In this document: in pieces, positions 48,392-57,183 of the stretch
Position numbering within the stretch: position 1 is the first letter of the stretch
Layout of the letters: each line of letters begins with the position of its first letter
Source of the DNA: Mycolicibacterium moriokaense
GTDB taxonomy: Bacteria; Actinomycetota; Actinomycetes; Mycobacteriales; Mycobacteriaceae
Length of the DNA stretch: 64,000 nt
NCBI RefSeq assembly: GCF_010726085.1
Contig: NZ_AP022560.1
Span: 5,208,001 to 5,272,000 of the forward strand
Direction of reading: 5' to 3'
Translations under genes and position numbers: made by a program
Notes under the pieces: generated by a model
The model's input: only the letters and a program-made list of their open reading frames with translations
Told to the model about the DNA's origin: nothing
Database searches by the model: none

Positions 48392-50299
48392 ATGCGTGGT
48401 AACGCCCCGAAGACACCATCAGGCCGTCGACGGTCCACCGGGTCGATGCGGGTTCAACTCACCCTCATCGCCGTGGCCATGGGGGTGGCACTACTGGGCA
48501 GCATCGCGATCGCGAATGCGCCGGCCAACGCGGCCGACGTGTGGCAACCGAAGAAGCCGCCGCTGTCGACCAGGTGGACCCCGTTGGTGGGGCCCAACAA
48601 CGCGCTTCCGGAATACCCGCGCCCACAGCTGGCGCGGGCGAAGTGGTTGAACCTCAACGGACTGTGGGGCTACACCGGCCGGCCCGCCTCGGCGACGACG
48701 AGCACACCGCCCGCGGAACGCGACTACCGCGACCAGATCCTGGTGCCCTTCCCGACGGAGTCGGCGCTGTCCGGAATCGGCCGCCACGACGATCAAATGT
48801 GGTACCGCAAGGTGTTTCAGGTTCCCGATGACTGGGACGATCAACAGGTGCTGCTGCACTTCGGCGCCGTCGACCAGATCGCCACCGTGTGGGTGAACAA
48901 CAGGCAGGTGGCACGTCACGAGGGTGGTTACACCGAGTTCAGCGCCGACATCACCAGCGCACTTCGGGCGTCGGGACCACAAGAGCTGGTCGTACGGGTC
49001 GATGATCGCAACGAAAAGGGCGGCTTCGCCGTCGGCAAGCAGCGCTACAACCCGGCCGGGCTGTTCTACACCGGGGCATCGGGCATCTGGCAGACGGTGT
49101 GGCTGGAGCCGGTGCCGAGGGCACATATCGAGAAACTCGATGTCACCCCGGATCTGACCAGTTTCACTGTGACACCGCGTGTTTCAGGTGCGACCGATCA
49201 GCGCACCGAGGTGGTGGTCTCCCGACCGGGCGGCGATGTCGTGGCCCGCGCATCGGGTAAGCCCGGCGCCACGCTGCGGCTTTTGGTGCCGTCCCCGCAT
49301 GTGTGGACACCCGAGGATCCGTTCCTCTACGACCTGACGGCCCGGCTGGTGACCCGGTCCGGCAAGGTGGTCGACGAGGTGTCCTCCTACGGCGGCCTAC
49401 GCACCATCGGCACCGTCAAGGACGCGCAGGGCAGGTCGCGAATCGCACTGAACGGCAAGATCACGTTCCTGCACGGTCCGCTGGATCAGGGTTACTGGCC
49501 CGACGGCATCTACACCGCGCCCACCGACGAGGCACTGAGGTTCGACCTCGAGCAGATCAAGGCGCTCGGAATGAACTTCGTCCGCAAGCACGCGAAAGTC
49601 GAACCGGCCCGGTGGTATTACTGGACCGACAAGCTCGGGCTGCTGGTCTGGCAGGACATGCCGTCACTGGACGTGTCGCTCGATATCCCGACGGGTCCCG
49701 CGCCGACTCCACGCCGCGACGCGCAGCGGCATTTCGAGAACGAACTCTCCGAGATGGTCCATCAATTGAGCAGTGTCACATCGATCATCGGCTGGGTGCC
49801 GTTCAACGAGGGCTGGGGTGAGTACGACACCGCCAGGATCGCGCGCGCGGTCAAGGCCGAGGACCCGACCCGCATGGTGGTGCCGAACAGCGGGGCGAAC
49901 TGCTGCAAGTCCCGCGGAGACAGCAGGGCGGGCGACATCTTCGACGACCACACGTATGTGGGTCCCGGCCGGCCGCTGGTCCGTGACGGCCGGGTGACCG
50001 TGGACGGCGAATACGGCGGCCTGGGCCTGATAGAGGAGGCCAACCGGTGGCCAGGACCGCCGATGGCCTACGAGATGGCCGACAGCAGGGAGAGGCTGAC
50101 CCAACGCTACGTGGAGGTCAGCGTCGACCTCGAACGCATCGTGCACGATGTCGGCCTGTCGGGCGCGATCTACACCCAGACAACGGATGTCGAGAACGAG
50201 GTCAACGGGTACATGACCTACGACCGGCAGGTGATGAAGCTCGATCTGCCGGTGGTGGCGGGACGCAATCGGGCGGTCATCGCCGCGGGGTCACGCTAG
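48392..50299 (+). CDS. Secreted glycoside hydrolase family 2 protein
   Basis: A 635-residue exported GH2 enzyme (beta-galactosidase/glucuronidase/mannosidase family). A basic leader and hydrophobic segment (VQLTLIAVAMGVALLGSIAI) end near NAPANAADVW, a likely cleavage site. A sugar-binding jelly-roll domain (about residues 60-215, MWYRKVFQVPDDW), an Ig-like domain (to about 320) and a TIM barrel follow. The acid/base glutamate is in IIGWVPFNEGWG and the nucleophile probably in VDGEYGG. ATG 48392 or ATG 48446 are possible starts. The substrate is not predictable; a host or own-envelope glycan is possible. The end overlaps the rluA-type gene by 9 bp. Confidence 0.85.
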   Translation: MRGNAPKTPSGRRRSTGSMRVQLTLIAVAMGVALLGSIAIANAPANAADVWQPKKPPLSTRWTPLVGPNNALPEYPRPQLARAKWLNLNGLWGYTGRPASATTSTPPAERDYRDQILVPFPTESALSGIGRHDDQMWYRKVFQVPDDWDDQQVLLHFGAVDQIATVWVNNRQVARHEGGYTEFSADITSALRASGPQELVVRVDDRNEKGGFAVGKQRYNPAGLFYTGASGIWQTVWLEPVPRAHIEKLDVTPDLTSFTVTPRVSGATDQRTEVVVSRPGGDVVARASGKPGATLRLLVPSPHVWTPEDPFLYDLTARLVTRSGKVVDEVSSYGGLRTIGTVKDAQGRSRIALNGKITFLHGPLDQGYWPDGIYTAPTDEALRFDLEQIKALGMNFVRKHAKVEPARWYYWTDKLGLLVWQDMPSLDVSLDIPTGPAPTPRRDAQRHFENELSEMVHQLSSVTSIIGWVPFNEGWGEYDTARIARAVKAEDPTRMVVPNSGANCCKSRGDSRAGDIFDDHTYVGPGRPLVRDGRVTVDGEYGGLGLIEEANRWPGPPMAYEMADSRERLTQRYVEVSVDLERIVHDVGLSGAIYTQTTDVENEVNGYMTYDRQVMKLDLPVVAGRNRAVIAAGSR

Positions 50300-51151
50300 C
50301 GTTCGACCGCTGACGAAGACCCGACGTGCGCCGGTGATCGGATCGTCGAATTCGAGACGGTGTGCGAGCAGCTGCAACGGCGTCGAGAAGTCGTCGGGTG
50401 CCACGTCGACCACGTTCGGGTACAACGGGTCCCCCGCGATCGGCAACCCCAGCGAGGCCATGTGCACCCGCAGCTGATGGGTGCGTCCGGTACGCGGCGT
50501 CAGCCGGTACAGCCCGTCTCCCAAGTGCTCGACCCGCGTCTCGGCGTTCGGCTCGCCCAGCACCTCCGCGGCCTGTAACCGGCCGCGCTGCTTGACGATC
50601 CGGCTACGCACCACGGTCGGCAGCGCGAACTCCGGGTTGACGCAGGCGCGCGCCAGGTACGTCTTGTGGACGAGGCCCCGCGCGAACATCGTCTGGTACG
50701 CGCCCCGCACCTCACGTCGCGTCGTGAGCACCAGTACGCCGGCCGTCAACCGGTCCAACCGGTGTGCGGGCGACAACGCGGGCATGTCGAGTTCGCGTCG
50801 CAGCCGCACCAGCGCCGTCTGTGCGACGTGGCGGCCGCGGGGCATCGTCGCAAGGAAGTGCGGTTTGTCGACCACGACGATGTCGTCGTCGCGGTAAAGG
50901 ATCGGAATGTCGAACGGAACCGGAACCTCTTCGCACAGTTCGCGATACAGGTAGACATGCGCACCCGGCGGAAGCACCGTCTCGACGCCGACGACGGTGC
51001 CGTCGGGCATCACCACCTCGCCGTTGCGGACCTTCGCCGCCGCGCTCTCCCCGAACCGGTCGGCCAACTCGACGAGGACCGACCCGCCCCGTAACCGCAG
51101 ACGCGCCGGGCCGAGCCCGTCGCGCACCGGCAAGGGTGGGACACGCCTCAA
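50291..51151 (-). CDS. RluA-family pseudouridine synthase
   Basis: A 286-residue RNA pseudouridine synthase. The catalytic aspartate is in PAHRLDRLTAGVLV (HRLDxxTxG); RTHQLRVHMASLGLPIAGDPLYP is the other hallmark (quoted in part). An S4-like start is replaced by a short variable segment. The TTG at 51151 overlaps the glpD stop as TTGA and gives LRRVPPLPVRDG as in Rv3300c; downstream GTGs are alternatives. The target base in rRNA or tRNA is not known. In M. tuberculosis phoY1 lies between this gene and glpD2; here there is no room for it. Confidence 0.87.
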   Translation of the reverse strand: MRRVPPLPVRDGLGPARLRLRGGSVLVELADRFGESAAAKVRNGEVVMPDGTVVGVETVLPPGAHVYLYRELCEEVPVPFDIPILYRDDDIVVVDKPHFLATMPRGRHVAQTALVRLRRELDMPALSPAHRLDRLTAGVLVLTTRREVRGAYQTMFARGLVHKTYLARACVNPEFALPTVVRSRIVKQRGRLQAAEVLGEPNAETRVEHLGDGLYRLTPRTGRTHQLRVHMASLGLPIAGDPLYPNVVDVAPDDFSTPLQLLAHRLEFDDPITGARRVFVSGRTLA

Positions 51152-52887
51152 TTGAGCGGCACCGGCTCGAGAATCTCGGCACGCGCCTCGGGCGCGGCGG
51201 CACGCAGCGCATCCGCGGACTCGTCGTCGGGTTCCTGCTGCGAACGCACCTCGGCCTCGACGCGGGCGAGGTACGTGGAGACCTCGCGATCGACGTCCTC
51301 GTCGGTCCAACCCAGTACGGGCGCAACCACTTCCGCCACCTCGCGCGCGCAGTCCACGCCGCGGTGCGGGTATTCGATCGAGATCCGCATCCGGCGGGCC
51401 AGGATGTCCTCGAGGTGCAGCGCGCCCTCGGCGGCGGCGGCGTACCGCGCCTCCACCTTGAGATACACCGGCGCCTCGGTGATCGGCGCCAGCAGATCCG
51501 GCCTGCCCTCTGCCATCTGCAGCACCTCACCGATCAACGATCCGTACCGGTCGAGCAGATGGCGCACCCGGTACGGGTGCAGACCGTAATGCGCTCCGAC
51601 GCTTTCGGTTTGGTTGATCAGCGCGAAGTAGCCGTCGGCGCCCATCAGCGGAACCTTCTCGGTGATCGACGGCGCCACCCGGGCAGGCACGAACTCGGCG
51701 GCGGCGTCGATCGCGTCGGCACCCATGACCCGGTAGGTCGTGTACTTGCCGCCCGCGATCGCCACCAGCCCGGGGGCGGGCACGGCGACCGCGTGTTCAC
51801 GCGACAGCTTGGACGTCTCCTCGCTCTCCCCCGCCAGCAGTGGCCGCAGTCCGGCGTACACCCCGTCGATGTCGTCGTGCGTCAACGGCGTCGCGAGCAC
51901 GCCGTTGACCGTCTCCAAGATGTAGTCGATGTCCGCCTTGGTGGCCGCCGGGTGGGCCAGGTCCAGGTTCCAGTCGGTGTCGGTGGTCCCGATGATCCAG
52001 TGCGTACCCCACGGAATGACGAACAGCACCGACTTCTCGGTGCGCAGGATGATCGCGACCTCGCTGACGATGCGGTCACGCGGGACGACGATGTGCACAC
52101 CCTTGGACGCGCGCACCCGAAAGCGTCCGCGCTGCTTCGACAATGCCTGGATCTCGTCGGTCCACACCCCGGTGGCGTTGACGACGACGTGGCCGTGCAC
52201 CTCGGTGACACGGCCGTCCTCGGAGTCACGCACCTCCACGCCGACGACCCGGTCACCCTCGCGCAGCAGCGACACCACCTGCGACGAGGTCCGCACCACC
52301 GCGCCGTAGTGCGCCGCGGTACGGGCCACGGTCATGGTGTGGCGCGCGTCGTCAACGACGGTGTCGTAGTAGCGAATACCGCCGATCAGCGACGAACGCT
52401 TCAGGCCGGGCGCCAGTCGCAGGGCACCCGATTTCGTCATGTGCTTCTGCGGCGGAACGGATTTCGCCCCCCCGAGTTGGTCGTAGAGGAAGATGCCCGC
52501 CGCGACGTAGGGCCGCTCCCACCAACGGTTGGTCAGTGGGAACAGGAACGGCATCGGCTTGACGAGGTGCGGGGCCAACGTGGTGAGCGACAGTTCGCGT
52601 TCGTGCAGTGCCTCACGCACCAGCCCGAACTCCAACTGCTCGAGGTAGCGCAGGCCGCCGTGAAACATTTTCGACGAACGGCTCGAGGTGCCCGACGCGA
52701 AGTCGCGCGCCTCGACGAGGGCCACCTTCAGCCCGCGCGTCGCCGCATCCAGCGCGGCGCCCGCGCCCACGACGCCACCGCCGACGACGATGACGTCGAA
52801 CTGCTCTTTGCCGAGGCGCGCCCAGGCTTCAGCCCGCTGCTCGGGACCCAGGAGTGTCTGCCCGTTCGCGGGGATCGGGTCGCTCAC
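51148..52887 (-). CDS. glpD: Glycerol-3-phosphate dehydrogenase
   Basis: A 579-residue FAD-dependent, membrane-associated enzyme that oxidises glycerol-3-phosphate to dihydroxyacetone phosphate and feeds electrons to quinone. The FAD loop is VIVVGGGVVGAGAALDAATR (about residues 32-51) and the GlpD signature SGTSSRSSKMFHGGLRYLEQ (about 64-83). The carboxy-terminal cap domain contains the usual acidic helices. It corresponds to GlpD2 (Rv3302c). The start is GTG. lpdA lies upstream on the same strand, and the RluA-type gene overlaps at the stop, so the three form one run. Confidence 0.94.
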   Translation of the reverse strand: MSDPIPANGQTLLGPEQRAEAWARLGKEQFDVIVVGGGVVGAGAALDAATRGLKVALVEARDFASGTSSRSSKMFHGGLRYLEQLEFGLVREALHERELSLTTLAPHLVKPMPFLFPLTNRWWERPYVAAGIFLYDQLGGAKSVPPQKHMTKSGALRLAPGLKRSSLIGGIRYYDTVVDDARHTMTVARTAAHYGAVVRTSSQVVSLLREGDRVVGVEVRDSEDGRVTEVHGHVVVNATGVWTDEIQALSKQRGRFRVRASKGVHIVVPRDRIVSEVAIILRTEKSVLFVIPWGTHWIIGTTDTDWNLDLAHPAATKADIDYILETVNGVLATPLTHDDIDGVYAGLRPLLAGESEETSKLSREHAVAVPAPGLVAIAGGKYTTYRVMGADAIDAAAEFVPARVAPSITEKVPLMGADGYFALINQTESVGAHYGLHPYRVRHLLDRYGSLIGEVLQMAEGRPDLLAPITEAPVYLKVEARYAAAAEGALHLEDILARRMRISIEYPHRGVDCAREVAEVVAPVLGWTDEDVDREVSTYLARVEAEVRSQQEPDDESADALRAAAPEARAEILEPVPLN

Positions 52888-52943
52888 TGAATCGCTCCTA
52901 GTTACTGGTCGGTACGGTTCGCCCGGTCCCAGATTACGTGGAC

Positions 52944-54359
52944 TTAGTCCAGATCGTCGTGCGCCATCAACCTTCTAGCCGCCTCGATTATCGACCCGGA
53001 AAGCGACGGATACACCGACAGCGTCTGGGCCAGGTCGGTGACGGAGAGGTTGTTCTGCACCGCCAGGGCGATGGGCAGGATCAGCTCCGAGGCGATCGGG
53101 GCGACCACGACACCGCCGATCACGACACCGGTGGCGGGGCGGCAGAAGATCTTCACGAAACCCAGGCGAAGCAGCGACATCTTGGCCCTGGCGTTCGTGT
53201 TCAGCGGCAGCATGAGCGTCCGCGCGGGGACGTCGCCACGGTCGATGGCCGTCTGCGGCACCCCGACCGCGGCGATCTCCGGCCTGGTGAACACGGCTGC
53301 CGAGACGGTGCGCAGCCGGATCGGCGCCACCGCCTCACCGAGCGCGTGATACATCGCGATGCGTCCCTGCATGGCGGCCACCGAGGCCAGCGGCAGCAGA
53401 CCCGTGCAGTCACCCGCCGCATAGATCCCGGCCGCCGATGTCCGCGACACCCGGTCGACCTTCAGATAGCCGCCCGGGGCGAGCTCGATACCGACCTTCT
53501 CCAGTCCCAGCCCCGACGTGTTGGGCACCGAACCCACGGTCATCAGCGCGTGACTGCCCTCGACGGTTCTGCCGTCGGCCATCGTCACCAGGACTCCGTC
53601 CTCGGTGCGGGTGACGGATTCGGCGCGGGCGTTCTTGACCAGCTTCACGCCGCGGGCGGCGAACGCCTCCTCGAGGACGGCCGCCGCGTCGGAGTCCTCG
53701 TGCGGCAGGATCTGGTCGCGGCTGGCGACGACGGTGACGGGGACGCCGAGCTCGGTGTAGGCGTTGCAGAACTCGGCTCCGGTGACGCCGGATCCGACGA
53801 TGATCAGGTGACGGGGCAGTTCCGTGAGGTCGTAGAGCTGGCGCCAGTTCAGGATCCGTTCGCCATCGGGTTTGGCGTTCGGCAACACTCGCGGGCTGGC
53901 TCCGGTGGCGATCAGCACGACGTCCGCCTTGAGGATGCCGACGCGGCCGCCGGGGGTGGTGACCTTGACCCGGTGGTGGGCCATGCCGGCGATGTCGTCG
54001 ACCAGCTCAGCGCGCCCCTGCACCACCGTGACGCCCTCGCGCAGCAGCTGATGGCCGATGTCGGCAGACTGGGACTTCGCAAGCGTCTTGACGCGGTTGT
54101 GGATCTGGTCCAGCGAGATCTTGGCGTCTTCAATGGCGATGTCGAACCCGAGACCCGCAGCGCGGCGCAGCTCGGTGCGCACACCGGTCGAGGCGATGAA
54201 CGTCTTGGACGGGACGCAGTCCCACAGCACGCACGCACCGCCGATGCCGTCAGAGTCGACCACCGTGACCTCGGCAACCTCGGGGCCGCGGGCCGCCGCC
54301 ACGAGTGCCGCTTCGTAGCCGGCCGGGCCGCCGCCGATGATCACGATGCGCGTTGCCAC
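52944..54359 (-). CDS. lpdA: NAD(P)H quinone reductase LpdA
   Basis: A 471-residue flavoprotein of the pyridine nucleotide-disulfide family. IVIIGGGPAGYEAAL binds FAD, VGSGVTGAEFCNAY binds NAD(P), and IYAAGDCTGLLPLASVA is the second FAD motif. The active-site stretch is GGACVLWDCVPSKT, with both cysteines of the redox disulfide. The carboxy-terminal HPTxxE of true lipoamide dehydrogenases is replaced by VYPSLSGSIIEAARR, so lipoamide activity is unlikely, as in M. tuberculosis LpdA (Rv3303c), a quinone reductase. GTG 54359 was chosen over TTG 54377 by homology. glpD follows. Confidence 0.92.
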   Translation of the reverse strand: MATRIVIIGGGPAGYEAALVAAARGPEVAEVTVVDSDGIGGACVLWDCVPSKTFIASTGVRTELRRAAGLGFDIAIEDAKISLDQIHNRVKTLAKSQSADIGHQLLREGVTVVQGRAELVDDIAGMAHHRVKVTTPGGRVGILKADVVLIATGASPRVLPNAKPDGERILNWRQLYDLTELPRHLIIVGSGVTGAEFCNAYTELGVPVTVVASRDQILPHEDSDAAAVLEEAFAARGVKLVKNARAESVTRTEDGVLVTMADGRTVEGSHALMTVGSVPNTSGLGLEKVGIELAPGGYLKVDRVSRTSAAGIYAAGDCTGLLPLASVAAMQGRIAMYHALGEAVAPIRLRTVSAAVFTRPEIAAVGVPQTAIDRGDVPARTLMLPLNTNARAKMSLLRLGFVKIFCRPATGVVIGGVVVAPIASELILPIALAVQNNLSVTDLAQTLSVYPSLSGSIIEAARRLMAHDDLD

Positions 54360-54426
54360 GGCCACAACGCTAGTCAAGCGGTTCGCTGATCGCGCAGCCT
54401 GTCGGCGAAGCCGGTTGAGGAGGCTT

Positions 54427-54432
54427 TAAAGT
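54427..54432 (+). promoter_or_regulatory. -10 element of the GGCT-like gene, leaderless start
   Basis: TAAAGT, six bases before the GTG at 54439, in the 79-bp divergent region with lpdA. Confidence 0.5.
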
Positions 54433-54438
54433 TTCCTG

Positions 54439-54915
54439 GTGCCGCTCTACGCCGCTTACGGATCCAACATGCATCCCGAGCAGATGCTGGAGCGGGCACC
54501 GCATTCGCCGATGGCGGGAACGGGGTGGCTGCACGGCTGGCGGCTGACGTTCGGCGGCGAGGACATCGGCTGGGAAGGCGCGCTCGCCACCGTCGTCGAA
54601 GACCCGGCGTCCAGCGTGTTCGTCGTGCTCTACGACATGACCAAGGAGGACGAGGCGAACCTCGACCGCTGGGAGGGTTCGGAGCTCGGCATCCACAAGA
54701 AGATCCGCTGCCGCGTGCATCGCACCTCGTCGGACACCAGCTTCGAACCGGTGCTGGCCTGGCTGTACGTCGTCGACGCGTGGGAGGGCGGCCTGCCGTC
54801 GGCCCGCTATCTCGGCGTCATGGCCGATGCCGCCGAAATTGCCGGCGCACCATCGGAATACGTGCACAACCTGCGCACCCGCCCGGCCCGCAACATCGGC
54901 CCCGGCACTAGCTGA
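54439..54915 (+). CDS. Gamma-glutamylcyclotransferase-like (AIG2 fold) protein
   Basis: A 158-residue GGCT/AIG2 family protein. YAAYGSNMHPEQM is the substrate-binding YGSN loop, and DEANLDRWEGSELGIHKK contains the family glutamate near the middle. Relatives release 5-oxoproline from gamma-glutamyl peptides; the natural substrate in mycobacteria is unknown. The homologue is Rv3304. The GTG start fits a leaderless promoter. Its last 8 bp overlap the opposing FAD-dependent oxidoreductase gene. Confidence 0.83.
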   Translation: MPLYAAYGSNMHPEQMLERAPHSPMAGTGWLHGWRLTFGGEDIGWEGALATVVEDPASSVFVVLYDMTKEDEANLDRWEGSELGIHKKIRCRVHRTSSDTSFEPVLAWLYVVDAWEGGLPSARYLGVMADAAEIAGAPSEYVHNLRTRPARNIGPGTS

Positions 54916-56248
54916 GCGACGCCGCCCGCCGACGCGCGAACATGCGCTGCTCGACGATGCGCTCGACCTCTCGACGGACATCGCGGCGGATCGTCCGCCA
55001 CAGGTGCGCCCGGTCGACACCAGGATCGCGCGCGGCCGCGGCAGCCCAGCGCAGGACTCGGCCGGGCGAGAAGACCTGTTGCGGTGGGACGACCCGGCAG
55101 AAGGCGTCGGTGAGTTCGGTCATCCCGTCCGGCCGGGCCGCGAACCAGCGGTAGGCGGCGAACTCGATCGGCGAGACCGCATCGTCGCGTCCCAGCAGGT
55201 TGGCCCACTGGTACATCGGCAGACACTGCTCATCGCGGTCGAGTTCCCACGCCTGCAGTGCGCGGTCGAGTTTGGCCGGTTCGTCGAGGACCGGGGCGGC
55301 AGCCTCGCCGAGCAACCGTCCGAAGCGCAGCGCATCGCGGATGCCCTGCGCGGTGACCGGGTCCTTGAAATGCCCGGAATCGCCCGCCAGCGCCCACCCC
55401 GGACCGTGCGAGTGCCGGAAGTAGGAGGGGTGCTCATACGAGATCAGGATCTTGCTGACGCGCGTGCAGCCGGTCAGCCGTTTGGCGAACGGCTCAACGC
55501 GCGCGATCGTCGCTTCGAACGCCGCCTCGGAGTCGGCACGGAACTCGTCGGCGCGACGCACCGGCGGCATCTGCAATGCCACCAATTGCCCTCCGTCGCA
55601 AGGGAACACGGTGACGAGGTCGTCGTCCTCACGCCATTGCATGGCCAGGTCACGCAGGTCGTCGTGCGCGTCCTCGTAGTAGGCGTAGGCCATCATGCGC
55701 TGGTTTGGCCAGTGGTGGTGGGTGCGCGCATCGACGAGGCGAGCGACGGTTGACTTGCGCCCGTCGGCTCCGATGACCAGTTTCGCGGTGATCTCGCCCG
55801 TCGAGCCGTCGCGCTGCCGGTAGCGCACCCCCGAGACCCGGCCCGAGGGATCGCGGAGCAGGTCGGTGACGCGGACGCGCTCACGCACGTCGGCGCCCGC
55901 CTCACGCGCGGTCTCGACGAGGGCCATGTCGAGGCCGGGTCGGCGGACGCAGCCGCCCGCGGCCAAGCCCTCGTACACGCTGGGCGCACCGACGACCTCG
56001 ACGCCGGGGGCGCCGAGACCTGCGCGGGTGTGCAAAGGCGCGCCAAGGGCGGTCACCCGGTCGCGGGCGCCGAGCCGCTCGAGCTCGGCCCAGTGGTGCG
56101 TGAAGAACAGGTGTGTCGACAGGGTGTCGGAGGGGAAGCTGGCGCTGTCGAGTGCGACGACGCTGCGCCCTCGGCGGGCAAGCGCGATCGCCGCGGCCGA
56201 CCCGGCACAGCGACTGCCGACGATCACAACATCGGTCTGCTCAGGCAT
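54908..56248 (-). CDS. FAD-dependent oxidoreductase (geranylgeranyl reductase/monooxygenase-like)
   Basis: A 446-residue flavoprotein. DVVIVGSRCAGSAAAIALAR is the amino-terminal dinucleotide fold (GxRxAG variant), VIGADGRKSTVARLV is the DG motif, and ALAGDSGHFKDPVTAQGIRD is the second FAD motif with the GD. The pattern fits the group of PHBH-fold monooxygenases and geranylgeranyl reductases; substrate unknown. The ATG at 56248 gives MPEQTDVVIVG. It is divergent from a TetR gene over a very AT-rich 91-bp region with repeated TTGTAA boxes, so it is probably the regulator's target. Confidence 0.83.
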   Translation of the reverse strand: MPEQTDVVIVGSRCAGSAAAIALARRGRSVVALDSASFPSDTLSTHLFFTHHWAELERLGARDRVTALGAPLHTRAGLGAPGVEVVGAPSVYEGLAAGGCVRRPGLDMALVETAREAGADVRERVRVTDLLRDPSGRVSGVRYRQRDGSTGEITAKLVIGADGRKSTVARLVDARTHHHWPNQRMMAYAYYEDAHDDLRDLAMQWREDDDLVTVFPCDGGQLVALQMPPVRRADEFRADSEAAFEATIARVEPFAKRLTGCTRVSKILISYEHPSYFRHSHGPGWALAGDSGHFKDPVTAQGIRDALRFGRLLGEAAAPVLDEPAKLDRALQAWELDRDEQCLPMYQWANLLGRDDAVSPIEFAAYRWFAARPDGMTELTDAFCRVVPPQQVFSPGRVLRWAAAAARDPGVDRAHLWRTIRRDVRREVERIVEQRMFARRRAASLS

Positions 56249-56277
56249 GGCGACAGGATGCCAGCTCAAACCCAATT

Positions 56278-56312
56278 TTGTAAGTCTTTTCATTTTTTGA
56301 ATCGACTTGTAA
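56278..56312. promoter_or_regulatory. AT-rich operator with TTGTAA repeats
   Basis: TTGTAAGTC at 56278-56286 and GACTTGTAA at 56304-56312 share a direct TTGTAA and an inverted AAGTC/GACTT. Between them is a T/A-rich spacer. The site lies midway between the divergent FAD-enzyme and TetR genes. Confidence 0.5.
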
Positions 56313-56327
56313 ATTGCGCTGGTGGCC

Positions 56328-56333
56328 TATCCT
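56328..56333 (+). promoter_or_regulatory. -10 element of the TetR gene, leaderless start
   Basis: TATCCT, six bases before the ATG at 56340, with the TTGTAA box at 56307 as a possible -35 (15-nt spacer). It supports ATG 56340 over GTG 56322. Confidence 0.5.
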
Positions 56334-56339
56334 TGCCGG

Positions 56340-57065
56340 ATGTCCGCCGGGCCGCTGGAGACCGCACCGACGATGGCGGCCGCCCGAGCGGGTCGGCGTC
56401 GCGCCCGTACGCGGACGGCCATCCTGGACGCCGCCGAGGTGGTCTTCGGACGCGAAGGCTACGAGGGTGCGCGTATCGAGGAGATCGCTGAGCGCGCCGA
56501 CGTGTCCGTCGGCTCCATCTACAGCCACTTCGACGGCAAACGCGGGCTGTATCTGCAGCTCGTCGATCGGGCTCTCGGCCTGTTCACCGAGTACATGGAA
56601 CGCAGTGAGGATCCCTCGCTGACCCCGCTGCAACGCGTGCTGGCAGGCGGCGACGCGTATCTGCGCTTCCATCTCGACCATCCCGGCGCGTTTCATTTCC
56701 TGGCGTATCGCAGCCCCGGCGCCCAACCGCTGTCCGGAGACGACGACACCGAGGCGCGCATCCGCGACCGGGTCGGTCTGTTGCTGCGCCGGTTCGCCGG
56801 GCAGATCGACAATGCGATCGCCGCCGGTGAGGCGCGGCCGGTGGATTCACTGCGGCTGACCCACTACCTGTGGGGTGCGTGGAACGGCGTGATCGCCCTG
56901 CGTCAGCAGCCCGACGGACTGCGCATCTCCGACAAGGAGATCACCGAGACGTTGGAACTCGCGCGCTGGCTGTTACGTGAAGGGCTGGCCACCAGTTCGC
57001 TGCGCGATGCCAATGGTGAAGTGGGAGAACGAGTTCCGTTGCCGCGGATCTCAGACGCCCACTAG
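56340..57065 (+). CDS. TetR family transcriptional regulator
   Basis: A 241-residue TetR regulator. RRARTRTAILDAAEVVFGREGY leads into the helix-turn-helix IEEIAERADVSVGSIYSHFDGK (each quoted in part; about residues 20-65). The ligand domain is helical and ends in a proline-rich tail. It is divergent from an FAD-dependent oxidoreductase and probably binds the TTGTAA repeats between them. The ligand is unknown. An inverted repeat at 57121-57146 probably ends the transcript. Confidence 0.87.
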   Translation: MSAGPLETAPTMAAARAGRRRARTRTAILDAAEVVFGREGYEGARIEEIAERADVSVGSIYSHFDGKRGLYLQLVDRALGLFTEYMERSEDPSLTPLQRVLAGGDAYLRFHLDHPGAFHFLAYRSPGAQPLSGDDDTEARIRDRVGLLLRRFAGQIDNAIAAGEARPVDSLRLTHYLWGAWNGVIALRQQPDGLRISDKEITETLELARWLLREGLATSSLRDANGEVGERVPLPRISDAH

Positions 57066-57120
57066 TCCCGCAAGAGACGGATTGAACAGAGGGTTGTGGG
57101 TGCGACAACAACCATGAGTT

Positions 57121-57146
57121 CAATCTCGACCATAGGGCCGAGATTG
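57121..57146. terminator. Stem-loop between convergent genes
   Basis: CAATCTCG (57121-57128) and CGAGATTG (57139-57146) form a perfect 8-bp stem with a 10-nt loop in the 118-bp gap between the TetR gene and the converging amidohydrolase gene. There is no T-run. Confidence 0.5.
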
Positions 57147-57183
57147 CAACTTTCGTCGTGGGCGGCGGTGACTCCCACCCGTC

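Noticed and set aside
48010..48402. 130-codon frame on the plus strand before the GH2 gene (and 47970-48419 on the minus strand)
   Set aside because: Codon use is unlike neighbours, no domain is recognisable and neither has a ribosome site.
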